Positions 51,696 to 61,700 of a DNA stretch of 64,000 nucleotides are shown one piece after another. The stretch is from JBEKCP01 sp049509515 (lineage in GTDB: Bacteria > Planctomycetota > Planctomycetia > Pirellulales > Thermoguttaceae). A program made the position numbers and the translations under genes. The stretch is from positions 1 through 64,000 of the forward strand of contig JBEKZV010000009.1 in assembly GCA_049509515.1 (NCBI GenBank), in the 5' to 3' direction. The notes beneath the pieces are model-generated. The model made no database searches, had not been told where the DNA came from, and saw only the letters and a program-made list of their open reading frames with translations. Position 1 is the stretch's first letter; the number at the start of each line of letters is the position of its first letter.

Positions 51696-52985
51696 TCATC
51701 CCCGCCGCAGGGCGCGGATGGGATCCACGCGGGCGGCGCGGAGCGCGGGATAGACCCCGGCCAAGACGCTGGCCAGCACGGCGAAGAGCACCGTCCCGGC
51801 GAGCAGCCAGGCGGGAAACACGAACACCTGCATCGGCTCGGTGATGCCGTGGCGGCGGGCGAAGGCGTTCACCGCGATGTCCAGTCCGCAGGAAACGATG
51901 CGGCCCAGCAGCAGGCCGCCGCTCCCGCCCAACAGCCCGATGATTCCCGCCTCGGTAAGAAAGAGCACCAGCAGGTCGCCGTAAGACGCCCCGATGGACT
52001 TGTAGATGCCGATCTCCTGGTAGCGTTCCAGGACGGCCATCAAGAGGGTGTTGGCGATGCCCAGGGCGGCCACCACCAGGGCCACCGTGCCCACCGCCGC
52101 CAGGACGACCTCCAGGAAGATGAGAAAGGTCTGCATTTCCTGGACGCGACTGAGCATCGTGGTGGTCCGAAAGCCCAGCTCCTTGATCTGCCGGTCGACG
52201 GCGGCGAGGTCGGCCAAATCGCGCACCCGCACGATGACGTTGGCGTAGCCGGGCGCGGCGTCGTCGCCCGCCTTGAGCCGCGACAAGGCCGTTTCGAACC
52301 GGATGCCGGGAACCTGCTTCATCAAATCCACCGGCAGGATAATGCCGCGGCGGATCGGACCGGGCACGATCATCGGCAGGTCGAAGACGCCTACCACGCG
52401 GACCGAGAGCTCCTTGCGCTGGTAGCTGAAGGAGCCGGCGTCGTCGGGCGACAGGCCGCCGGCCTCCAGCGTCAGCGTAGCGCCGAGCGCCTCGTCGGGC
52501 GAAGCAAAACCCAGGGAACCCAGCAGCGGGGCGCCCACGATCGCCTCCGGATCGCGCCCCTCGTTGAAGAAGCGACCGGCCACCAGGATTTCGGCCGACA
52601 CGCCCAAGAGCCACGCCTCGCGCGGGGCCCCCGCGGCCAGGCAGGGTTCGGAATGCGTGCCATGACGAACCTTGACTCCCCGCACGCGGATGTTGGGGAA
52701 CGCCGCCGCCACGCCCGGCAAGCGCCCCAGCCGTTCCACCGCCGCATCGTCCAGCGGCGGCGAGCGGCCGTCCTTGCTTTCCTCGGGCGAGACGTTGATG
52801 TCGTTCAAGAGCGAGAGCAGGCGCAGCGGAGTCTCGAGCTGCCGCTGCAACCCCACGGCGAAGGCCATCATCGAGACGAGCGCGCCGCTGGCGATCGCGA
52901 CTCCCGACGCGGTGATCGCGACGCGGAGGGGCGTGCGGCGGAGTCCGGCCAAGGACAACAGCGCGATCTTCCAGGCCCTCCTCAC
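51696..52985 (-). CDS. MacB/FtsX-type ABC transporter permease
   Basis: A 429-residue inner-membrane permease with the four-helix MacB plan: one helix near the N-terminus (about 20-45), a ~230-residue periplasmic domain, then three C-terminal helices (LEVVLAAVGTVALVVAALGIA; EAGIIGLLGGSGGLLLG; LLAGTVLFAVLASVLAGV). The cytoplasmic loop LERYQEIGIYKSIGAS contacts the ATPase, and the chain ends with the family motif YPALRAARVDPIRALR. The start is a GTG overlapping the ATPase stop as GTGA, with AGGAGG 7 nt upstream; an ATG at 53051 would overlap the ATPase gene by 70 nt. No periplasmic adaptor (MacA) is encoded nearby. Such permeases extrude peptides, lipoproteins or other compounds (family knowledge). 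Confidence 0.9.
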   Translation of the reverse strand: MRRAWKIALLSLAGLRRTPLRVAITASGVAIASGALVSMMAFAVGLQRQLETPLRLLSLLNDINVSPEESKDGRSPPLDDAAVERLGRLPGVAAAFPNIRVRGVKVRHGTHSEPCLAAGAPREAWLLGVSAEILVAGRFFNEGRDPEAIVGAPLLGSLGFASPDEALGATLTLEAGGLSPDDAGSFSYQRKELSVRVVGVFDLPMIVPGPIRRGIILPVDLMKQVPGIRFETALSRLKAGDDAAPGYANVIVRVRDLADLAAVDRQIKELGFRTTTMLSRVQEMQTFLIFLEVVLAAVGTVALVVAALGIANTLLMAVLERYQEIGIYKSIGASYGDLLVLFLTEAGIIGLLGGSGGLLLGRIVSCGLDIAVNAFARRHGITEPMQVFVFPAWLLAGTVLFAVLASVLAGVYPALRAARVDPIRALRRG

Positions 52986-53692
52986 GCGGCGCCCTCCTGC
53001 GGCAGCAGCCGTCCGTCGCGCAGGTGCAACGCTCGATTCACCACGCGGCACACCATTTCCTCGTCATGGGTGACCATGATCACCGTCGTGCCCATCTCGC
53101 GGTGGAGCGCGTCCAAAAGTGCGACGACCTCGGCCGCCGTGGCCCGGTCGAGGTTTCCCGTCGGCTCGTCGGCCAGCAGGAGCGGCGGCCGATGGACGAT
53201 GGCCCGGGCGATGGCCACCCGCTGCTGCTCGCCGCCGCTGAGCTGACCGGGCCGGTGCCCGGCGCGGTGCGAGAGTCCCACGCGGCCAAGGGCCTCGGCG
53301 GCCAGGCGCGTCCGCTGCGGGCCGAACGTGCCCTGGAACGTGAGGGCCAGGGCCACGTTTTCGTGGGCGGTGAGACTCGGCACCAGGTAGTACGACTGGA
53401 AGACGAAGCCTACCGTCGTGCGCCGGTAGAGGGCGCGTTGATAGGCGTTCAGGAGCGTCAGATCGCGGCCATCGACCCGCACGCTGCCCCCGCTCGGCGT
53501 ATCCAAGCCGCCCAGCAAGTGCAAGAGGGTCGACTTGCCCGACCCGCTCACGCCCAGTACGGCCAGGAACTCCCCGCGGCGCACTTGAAGATCGACGCCC
53601 GCCAGAGCGTGAACGATGGCCGGGCCCACGCGGTACTCGCGTGTCAGCCCGCACGCCTCCAGGAATCGGCCGGAATCGTCGGCGGGACGCAT
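52982..53692 (-). CDS. ABC transporter ATP-binding protein (MacB/LolD type)
   Basis: A 236-residue ATPase of the MacB/LolD/FtsE group. All motifs are intact: Walker A GVSGSGKST, Q-loop FVFQSYYLVP, signature LSGGEQQRVAIARA, Walker B LLLADEPTGNLD and the switch His in VTHDEE. Translational coupling to the permease is shown by the GTGA overlap. It lies 164 nt after the secreted TIM-barrel-like gene on the same strand, so it may share the long transcript that begins with the giant beta-helix gene. An open frame continues upstream to 54793 but reads through an unrelated gene in another frame. Confidence 0.93.
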   Translation of the reverse strand: MRPADDSGRFLEACGLTREYRVGPAIVHALAGVDLQVRRGEFLAVLGVSGSGKSTLLHLLGGLDTPSGGSVRVDGRDLTLLNAYQRALYRRTTVGFVFQSYYLVPSLTAHENVALALTFQGTFGPQRTRLAAEALGRVGLSHRAGHRPGQLSGGEQQRVAIARAIVHRPPLLLADEPTGNLDRATAAEVVALLDALHREMGTTVIMVTHDEEMVCRVVNRALHLRDGRLLPQEGAA

Positions 53693-53856
53693 CCAGTAAC
53701 CATATGCGCCCGGCCGCCGGCCGTCAAGGCGCGTGCGCCCGGCGCCGCCGTACGGCTTGACGGCGCTGCGGCCCGAGGATGTGCGGCCAGTCGCCGGCCT
53801 GGACGCAGTTGCCGGCTGCACCCCCAACCACGTGCCGGCCGAACCGGTGGCATGCG

Positions 53857-55140
53857 TCACTGGAGCCGGTAGACAATCACCTCGCCGTCTGGGACTTCGA
53901 CCTCGACCTCCCACGTCTTCCACACGTTCCATTTGGCGGTCACGGGAAGGATCGCGATCGCTTCCCCGCGCGGGGGAACCTCCGCCACGGCGCCGGCGGC
54001 GAAAACGTCGCCGCCTTTGTCCTTGGGATTGCGCAACCGTACCTGGACGTTCCCGGCGGCGCGGTCGCCCAGGTTCATCAAGTAGGCCCGCATGGTCTTG
54101 GGCTCGACCAGCTTTCCGGGGTCCGCCGCGCTGCGGTTCGGCTCGACCCAGGCCGGCGAGCCGACCAGGATGGGCTTCTCGTGGCGGCCGGAGAAGAGCC
54201 GGGCCAATGCCCGGGCGTCGTCCGGCAGTGCCGCGCCGTCGCTGGGCAGCTCGAAGAAGCGGCTGCACAGCGCATCGGCCCGCGCCATCAGCTCCGGCGT
54301 GGCCCCTGCGGAAAAGAAGCCGACGCCCGGCGACTCGGGGGCGACCAGCCGCACGAAGCGGATCTGCCGCTCGAGCTCCGCGGGGGTCCGCGCCCACAGC
54401 TCGCCCGGGTTGCCGCCCGTCCCCAGCCCCAAGGCCACGATGGTCTTGGGCAACAGGCCGTGCATCCGCGCCGCGTGGACCTGCGTGGCGATCCACCAAT
54501 AGTCTTTCTTGTCGCCCACGTAGCATTCCAGCATCACCAGGCTTGCCACGTCGCGGTACGCCTCGGCCAGGACCTTGGGGATCGGGCCGCGCATCTCCCA
54601 CACGCTCAGGGCCAGGTCCGGCCGCTGCCGCTTGGTCTGGCGGAGGATCGCGGCCGATTTCTGATCGGTCTGGCCGCCGAAGTCGAAGCCGAACTCGTCG
54701 ATCGAGACCACCGGTCGCGGGTTGCCGCCGTAGTCGAGATGCGTCAGGATGTCCACGGCCTTGTCGGCGGGGTTCCGCAGCAGGTCGAACCACGTGTGGC
54801 CGACGGCGACGACCGCACCCCGGCTGTGCCAGTCCTGCCAGTCCTTGGGCGCCGTGGGCTCGATGAACGTCACCGAACGGAGTTGCTTGGGGTTATAGCC
54901 CGTCGGGATGTAGGTGAAGGCGATCACCCGGTCCAGGCCGAGCACTTTCCGGGGTGGCTCCGCCCGCAGCGGCGCCCGATCCATCGCCGCCACGAGCACC
55001 GCGGCCAGGAGGGTCGCGAGCAGAATCCGCCCGCGACAAGGGGCCGCCGCCTGTCGCGGCTCATGTTCCTTGCCGGCTTGTCGCTCGGACGACGTGGCCG
55101 CGGTCGGAACACGCGCCGCGGTCGGTAGCATGGCCGTCAT
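53857..55140 (-). CDS. Secreted protein of unknown function, probable TIM barrel
   Basis: A 427-residue exported protein not assignable to a named family. After an N-terminal tail of ~35 residues and a signal-like helix (ILLATLLAAVLVAAM), strands end in acidic residues as in glycosidase barrels: VVSIDEFGFDFGG, LALSVWEMRGP, SLVMLECYVGDKKDY and TIVALGLGTGGNPGE. A beta-domain closes the chain (YLMNLGDRAAGNVQVRLRNP; WEVEVEVPDGEVIVYRL). The ATG at 55140 overlaps the stop of the upstream gene as ATGA, supporting this start and coupled translation. Member of the five-gene minus-strand series with the beta-helix protein and the ABC transporter. Confidence 0.72.
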   Translation of the reverse strand: MTAMLPTAARVPTAATSSERQAGKEHEPRQAAAPCRGRILLATLLAAVLVAAMDRAPLRAEPPRKVLGLDRVIAFTYIPTGYNPKQLRSVTFIEPTAPKDWQDWHSRGAVVAVGHTWFDLLRNPADKAVDILTHLDYGGNPRPVVSIDEFGFDFGGQTDQKSAAILRQTKRQRPDLALSVWEMRGPIPKVLAEAYRDVASLVMLECYVGDKKDYWWIATQVHAARMHGLLPKTIVALGLGTGGNPGELWARTPAELERQIRFVRLVAPESPGVGFFSAGATPELMARADALCSRFFELPSDGAALPDDARALARLFSGRHEKPILVGSPAWVEPNRSAADPGKLVEPKTMRAYLMNLGDRAAGNVQVRLRNPKDKGGDVFAAGAVAEVPPRGEAIAILPVTAKWNVWKTWEVEVEVPDGEVIVYRLQ

Positions 55141-55730
55141 TTTTCGTGTCCTTTCGGGTTTGCGATGCCGGAAACGGCGTCCGTTTGCTCGCGCGGCGCG
55201 AGCTTCGCCATCCGGCAGATGCTATGAGAATACACCCCCGCGGCGCCGTTGTGAAGCGCCGTCCGGGCATAGTCACGGAAATACGTGGCGATGCGCAGGT
55301 TTGGCTTGAGCCACCATTTCTCGGGGCTTTCCGGCGTCTTGGCGGCGGGCACGGCGGCGGCCTGTGCCCGCCGGGCTCCCGGCAACGACGCTTTGCCGGC
55401 GGGCAGAAGGCCCATGGGCTTGCGGCCCACCGCCAATTCGTCGATCCACTCGTACTCGATGCAGCCTTTGCCGGCCCGGGCACCGCCGGCGATCCTGAAC
55501 CGGCTCCCATCGTACCAGCCCCGCTCCGCAAGGCGCGCGTCCTCGAAACTCTCGCTGAAGAAGACCCGCCGATTACCGAGATCGAAAACGGTCTTCTCCT
55601 GCGCCGGCCGGGGCGAGGCCCGGCCGGCGCCGTGGTCGGCCCCCAACAGGCCGGCCGGCGCCAACGGTGCCACGGCAAGGGAGAGGACCGCGAGACAAAC
55701 CCGGATTGGAGCGCCGCGCGTGGTTTCCAC
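55137..55730 (-). CDS. Small secreted beta-sandwich protein
   Basis: A 197-residue exported protein beginning at GTG. AAGGAG lies 7 nt before this GTG and overlaps nothing else, whereas the longer open frame runs back into the giant gene. The signal peptide is VCLAVLSLAVAPLAPAGLLGA. The mature part FFSESFEDARLAERGWYDG, FRIAGGARAGKGCIEYEW resembles the start of polysaccharide-lyase or LamG-type sandwich domains. The end (AGVYSHSICRMAKLAP) has no known match. It starts 19 nt after the stop of the 2,403-residue gene and its own stop overlaps the next start. Function unknown; a partner of the giant protein is a reasonable guess. Confidence 0.7.
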   Translation of the reverse strand: METTRGAPIRVCLAVLSLAVAPLAPAGLLGADHGAGRASPRPAQEKTVFDLGNRRVFFSESFEDARLAERGWYDGSRFRIAGGARAGKGCIEYEWIDELAVGRKPMGLLPAGKASLPGARRAQAAAVPAAKTPESPEKWWLKPNLRIATYFRDYARTALHNGAAGVYSHSICRMAKLAPREQTDAVSGIANPKGHEK

Positions 55731-55749
55731 GAGAATTCTCCTTCGTCGC

Positions 55750-58700
55750 TCAGGGAACGTAATAGCCGTGCTCCCAAGCGCCGATGTCGTAACGGCCCGG
55801 GCCGGCGTGACTGCCGAAGGGGACCATGCCCAGCGGCATGGCGGGCCGCGGCTGGCTGTCGGCGTCGCGGTACAGACCCTGGATCGGACAACCCCTTTCC
55901 AGCGTCGGCGTGCCGAGCAGGCAGGAGAAGAAGTTGGCCACCGTGTCGATCTCTCCGATTCCTTCATCGCTCATCGCCTTGGCCAGGTCCGCGGTGACCA
56001 GCTTGGCCCGGTATTTTTCGGACGGCCCGGCCGCCTCGCGGCCCACGTAATCGCCGATCGCCTGCCGCGGCGAAAGTTTGCGGTGCGTTCCGATGGGACA
56101 CGGATCGCGGGCATCGGCCGGCATGCGGACGTAGACGCGGCCCGTGGCCACGTCCTGGCAGAACGAGCCGGCGGGCATCCGCTCCGGCGGTGCCTCGGCC
56201 CGGTACAGGTCCCGCGCGGCCCGGCTGCCGTCAGGCCGGCGATAGTCGACGTGGGCCACGTACCACCAGGCCCGGCCGGCCAAGGCGCCCTCCGGCCGGG
56301 CGTCCAAGACGTAGACCCGCCGGGCCGGATCGCCCCAAGGCTTCCAGTTCTGCGGCACGTCGAGGATGTACGTCCCGCCGCCCGCGTACGGGTAGGCGTT
56401 CGCCCCCAGCGGCCCGACGTTGAAATCGGGGGTGAAGTTGGTTACCGCGATCGACCATTCCCGCACCCGCCGGCGCCCGTTGCGGTCCTGAAACTTCGCG
56501 TAGATCAGCGGGGCGACGCGAGAGTTGCGATCCATGCCGGTCTGGCGGGCCCAGGCGGCAAGATCGGTACACGTCCGCCCGCCCGTCTCCGCCGCGAGCC
56601 GGAAGGGAAGCGATGCGCGGGAATAGAGATTGTAGTCGAGCCAAACCGCGCCGGGCGGCCGGCGGCCTTCGACGGCCGCCTGGCGGCCCTCCGCCTGCAA
56701 GACATTGTTGAGCACGAGCGCCGAGCGGACATTGCCGGCCAATACGAGGCCGTCGCGGCCGCAGCGCAGCAGCGTGTTGTTCAAGAGGCGGAAGTCCGAC
56801 CCGCCGCCGACCTGGATGCCGCTCAGCGCGGCGTCGGCGTTGTTGTTGACGAGCATGATGCGCTGCCCGCCAAGCAGGTAGGCCCCATCCTCGGCCTCGG
56901 CCCAGTTGCCGTCGAGCACGACGTCCGAGGACGGCTGGGTGAAATCGAACCCGGCCGCTCCGCCGCCGAGATGGCGATTTTGCAGGAGGTGCAGCCCGGC
57001 CGCGGGCCCGATCTCGCGGAAGCCGGCGGGGGTCTTGTCGGCGGCGCACCAGCGGACATCGGTGAGCGAGCCGGCCAGCTCATAGCCGGCGCTCCCGCCC
57101 GTCACGCTGCACTCGTAAAGCGTGTTGCCGCGGCCGGTGGCGCGGATGCCGGCGCCCGCGCAGCGCTCGACAAACACGTATTCGACGACGCAGTCGCGGG
57201 TGTCGCGGAGTTCGACGGCGGCCGCCGCCTGCGAATGGACCACCCGCAGGCCGGCGACCCGGACGTGGGCGCAGCCGTCCAGCAACAGGGCCGGCGCGTT
57301 GCCCGCCGCCGACGCATCCAGCAGCGCGGGACCGCCGCTGGCGAACTTCGGCGGCGCGGGATAGGGCGGGTTTTCGGCCACGACGTGCAGGAAATCGCGC
57401 GCGGTGCCCGAACGGCGAATCGCGATCGCTTGGCGGTATGTGCCGGCCAGCAGCACCAGCAGGTCGCCCGGCCGCATGCGGGCCAGGGCGTAATCGGCCG
57501 TCGCCCAGGGGGCAGCCCGCGTGCCGCCCTGCGGAGCGTCCCGGCCCGCCGGGCCGATATAGAAAGCCCGGGCGCCGGACAGCGGATCCTGGCAGGCGCC
57601 GATCGCCGGCCGCTCGCCCCGCGGACGGCCCGCCATGTCCAATTCGTTCCCCTTGTAGGTGAATCGCTGCCGGCCGTTTCCCTCGTCGGGATCGAACAGG
57701 AAGCTGCCGACCTGCCGGCGCGACACCGTGCCCGCGCCGATCAGCGGCGAATCGGGCAAGGGGCGAAAATCAAACCGCAGCGGGTTGGCCACCAGCGTGA
57801 AGTACGAGGCCGGGCTCAGCCCGTGCCGCTCGTAACCCGTCTTCTCGAAGAACTCCCGCAGCGTCATGCCCTCCTTGGCCGCCGTCGGATTCCAGACCCA
57901 CTGCTTCCCCCAATGGATGAGGGCCGACAGCGGGCCGGGCACGGCGTGCAAGTCCTTCCAGTAACAGTTGTAATCGATCTGCGAATGCGAGGCGTCTTCG
58001 TGCTCCGTCCGGAGCATGTAGTTGGCGCCGTGCCACGGGCCGTCCATGGCGTCGGACGCCGTGTGCGAGCGGAGGTCCAGGAACAGGTTGTTGAGGCTGG
58101 ACAAGTGGTAGACGGAGCACGAATGGAATACCGACTCGAACTGGTCGCCCTGGTTCAGGTACGGGAAGTGGCCGCGGAGCACGTTGAACTGCAGGCCCAT
58201 GGCGGGCGAGGCGACGAAGCTGCCGCCCGGGACGAGTTCCGTTTCAAAGGGCCGCACGTCGTTCCAGGAGCCGGTCACGCGGACCAGCGGCGGGCGCTGC
58301 CCATCGCAGCCGACGAACAGCCGATCATCGGCCGGTCGGCCGCCCAGGCGGAGCCGCGGCCGCCCCAAGGCCAACATGGCGGCGGTGATCGGGAATCGCT
58401 CGACCCGGCGTCCCCCGGCGTCCCAGTACCAGACCTCGACCGGCCGGCCGGCCGCCGGCGGCTCGAGAAGCTCCAACTCGGTTTTCGACACCGCGCGGCA
58501 AGGGACGGAAAGCCGCCCCGGCCGCACCACCGTCAGCGTATAGACCAGGTCGCGCCGCACGGCATCCGTCTGCGGGATGTGCGGCGACGGCACGGCGGCC
58601 GACCGCGGGCGGCTGCCGCCGGTCCGGCGGAGGTAGAGACGCCGTGCCGCCGGATCGTAGAAATAAGTGCCGCGCGTCATCTCGGCCACGCTGCCCACCG

Positions 58701-61700
58701 GCCGGTACGACGCAAGACCCTTGGCGTCGATGAGCATCGGCGTGGGGAAGTCCCAGTTCTCGCAGTAATAGATCTCCTGGTGATCGGCCAGCGGCAGCCA
58801 GCGGACGTCGAGGCTGACGCCCCGTTCATGGGCCAGATCGCCGATGGAGAGCCAGGGCACCCGCCCGCGCTGGGCGAGTGGAAAGCTGGGACCATAACAG
58901 GGCGCGCCCTGCGACGCGGCGTTCGCCCGCCCGGGTTCGCTGTCATACAGGATTCCACCGCCGCGGAAGGACGTGTTGTTGATGACGTGGCCATTGTCGC
59001 TGCCGCGGAAACTGACAGCACTCGCCTTGTCGTTGGCGAAGATGTTGTTGCGGACGATGACGTTCTCGGAGATCTCGACGTCAACGCCGCCGCGCCCGGT
59101 GAAGGTGCAGTTCTGCACGACGTTGTTGAAGGAGTACTCGTCCCACCACGGACCCTGCATGCCGGCCATCGCCGCCAGGAAATAGCTGTTTTCCCAGATG
59201 TGGTGATTGGCGAAGGGGATGTTCTTGGTGGGATTGTCGTTGCCGTCGAAAAGGAACGAGTTGCTGCAGTCGAAGGTGCAATGGTCGACGTGTAGCTCGG
59301 GCCGCTTGAGGCGGTCGGCGGTGTGCCGCTCCTCGCCCGACAGCGTGCCGCCCAGGCCCACGTCGGCTCCGCACCAGCGGAAGGTGCAATCGCGGACGAC
59401 GCTGCCCGGCACCACGTTCATGTTGTGCCCCGAGCTGAAACCGACCGAGACGTCATCGAACACGTCGCCGGCGACACCCAGGCCGGTGCCCCAACAATAC
59501 TGTTTCTGGTGCCCGTAGGCGTTGCCGCCGACGGTGTACAACCCGCGGACCAGGTGCGTCGGGTCGGTTCGCCCGCCGCTGCCCCAACCCAAGACCGAAG
59601 GTTCGCTGCCGGGCAGCAGGCAAACGTAGAAGGCGTGCGCCGGCGCGTCGTAACAATAGCTCCCTTGCACCAACTCACCCCGCGAGCCGACCGGCCGCAG
59701 TCTTACTCCCAGCAACTGCTCGATCCCCCGGTCCGGATGATCGGCGGGGGCAACGAAGAGCACGTAGCGGGAGTCGAAGGCCGCCGGCTTGCCGGGCAAG
59801 ACGATCCGCCGGTCGGCCCCGATCCGCTGCGAGCTGATGCGATGCTCGCGCCGGACCGGCGCCGCCGGATCGCCCTCGAAGTAACGGATGATCAACGTCT
59901 TCTCGCTTGCCCGGCCGGGCGGGTCGCCGACGTCGAGCCGCACTTCGTCCAGCAAGTGCAGGGTCTTGCCGCCGGGATCGGCGGGATCCATCTCGAACCC
60001 CTGGGTTTGCACGGTGGGACCGCCGCCGCTCCACAACGGGCCCGGCGGGCCGCCGAAATCCATGTCCGTGCGATACACCCGGACCGCCGGCCAGTCGGGC
60101 CGCAAGAGTCCGGCGTCCTGCCAATCGGAAAACGACGAGTTGCCGCCCACGGATGCGGTATAGTTGTCGGAATTGCAGGCCGCTTCGATCCAATGCGCGG
60201 CCGGCGACTCGCCCTTGGGAAGGTACACGTACAGACAATCGTCGACTACGGTGAACTTCCACGGGTCTTCGGCGTTGGGGTCCACGTCGCCCGGCATGCG
60301 CATCAGCAGCGCGGGGGCCGACTGGCCCAGCGGGACCAGAAAGCCGAACTGCCAGTTCTCCGCGGCGGTAGCGGCGGTGGCGTCAGCCGTCGCGCCGGCC
60401 TCCATCGTGCGGAAATAGCTCAGCATCGCCAGGCCCGGCGAGTTCACGCCGGGCGAGTATTCTCCGCTGACGGCCTTCCGCCAGACCGCCTCGACGCGGC
60501 CGCTGAAGTAGCGTGCGCTCAGGCCGTCCCGGTTGGGATCGACGCCGGCCGGCAGCCGCACTTCGAGGTAATCCTGGAACGGATTGTCCAGCACGGCCTG
60601 CAGCGCCGGGTCGCCGGTCGGGAACTGGCGCTGCAGCCAGCCGTACAGCGGCAGTTGCTCGCGGCCGGGCCGGGCTGCCTGTCGCTTCAGCGGCGTGCCG
60701 TCGGCCCGAACCAGCTCGTGGACCGGCAGGGCGAACTGCCGGACCCAGCAAGCCGAGTCCTTGCCGGATTGGACCTGCCGCCAGCCGTCTTGCAAGAGTC
60801 TCGTTTCGGGTTTACCCATAGCGCCCGTCACGGCCGGGTCGAGCTTCCACAGGCGGTCGCCGCCGGCATAGGCGTGAAGGGGGTGCCAGGCCCGCAGCGG
60901 TCGGGCCACGAACTCGGAGACGAAGCCGGTGCCGTGGCCGTCGATGCGATAGGTCATCTCCGGGTCGCGGTTGGGGCCTTCCGGAAACTGCTGGCCGTCC
61001 TGCAGCGTGCCCTGGCCGACCGCACGGCTCATGAGGAAGTCGCGGCGGCCGACGATGAACGAGCCCGGCCGCAGGTGCGACGCATCCCGGCCCCAGGCGC
61101 TCATCGTGCCGATCGGGAGATCCTCGAGGCCCAGCACGCCGCCGGCCTGTTGCAGGGCCACGCCGTCGCAGAGCACCTGCGGCGTGTCGCGGTCCAGGCA
61201 CAGAAAACGGATCGGGCGGAAAGGCTCGGCGATCCGGGCGGAATTCCTGCTCAGGCAGGTGACGTTCGCTTCCCGCCCGCCCAGATGCATGTTGCCGTAG
61301 TAGTCCTCCGGCCAACAGTTCGCGCGGCAGTTGTAGCCCAGAAACGTGTGCCAATCGCGGATGCGGTACAGTCCGCCGGACGCCAGCTTCTCCCAGCGGC
61401 CCGCTTCGATCGACTCCGAGGGACTGAAGGCGGGGCGGTGACCGGGGAAGCCGCTCAACAGCGAGTCGGGGCCCAGCGAAAACGTCGTCTGCACTGCGGA
61501 ATGGCGGTAGATCGAGTCCTTGACGTAGATGCGGCTGCCCCAGCGCGCGAAGGCCGCCGCCTTGGCCAGCGTGGCGAACGGCCGCTCCACGGTGCCCAGC
61601 CCGCAATCGCGGCCGGCCACGTCCAGGCCCACGCTGCCGTCGACGATCGTCGCCCGCCCCGAGTCGATGTCCTGCCACCAGGCCGCCGGCGCCGCGAAGG

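Noticed and set aside
55285..59295. 1,336-codon plus-strand open frame
   Set aside because: Antisense shadow of the giant beta-helix gene, which shows clear repeat phrases in its own frame.
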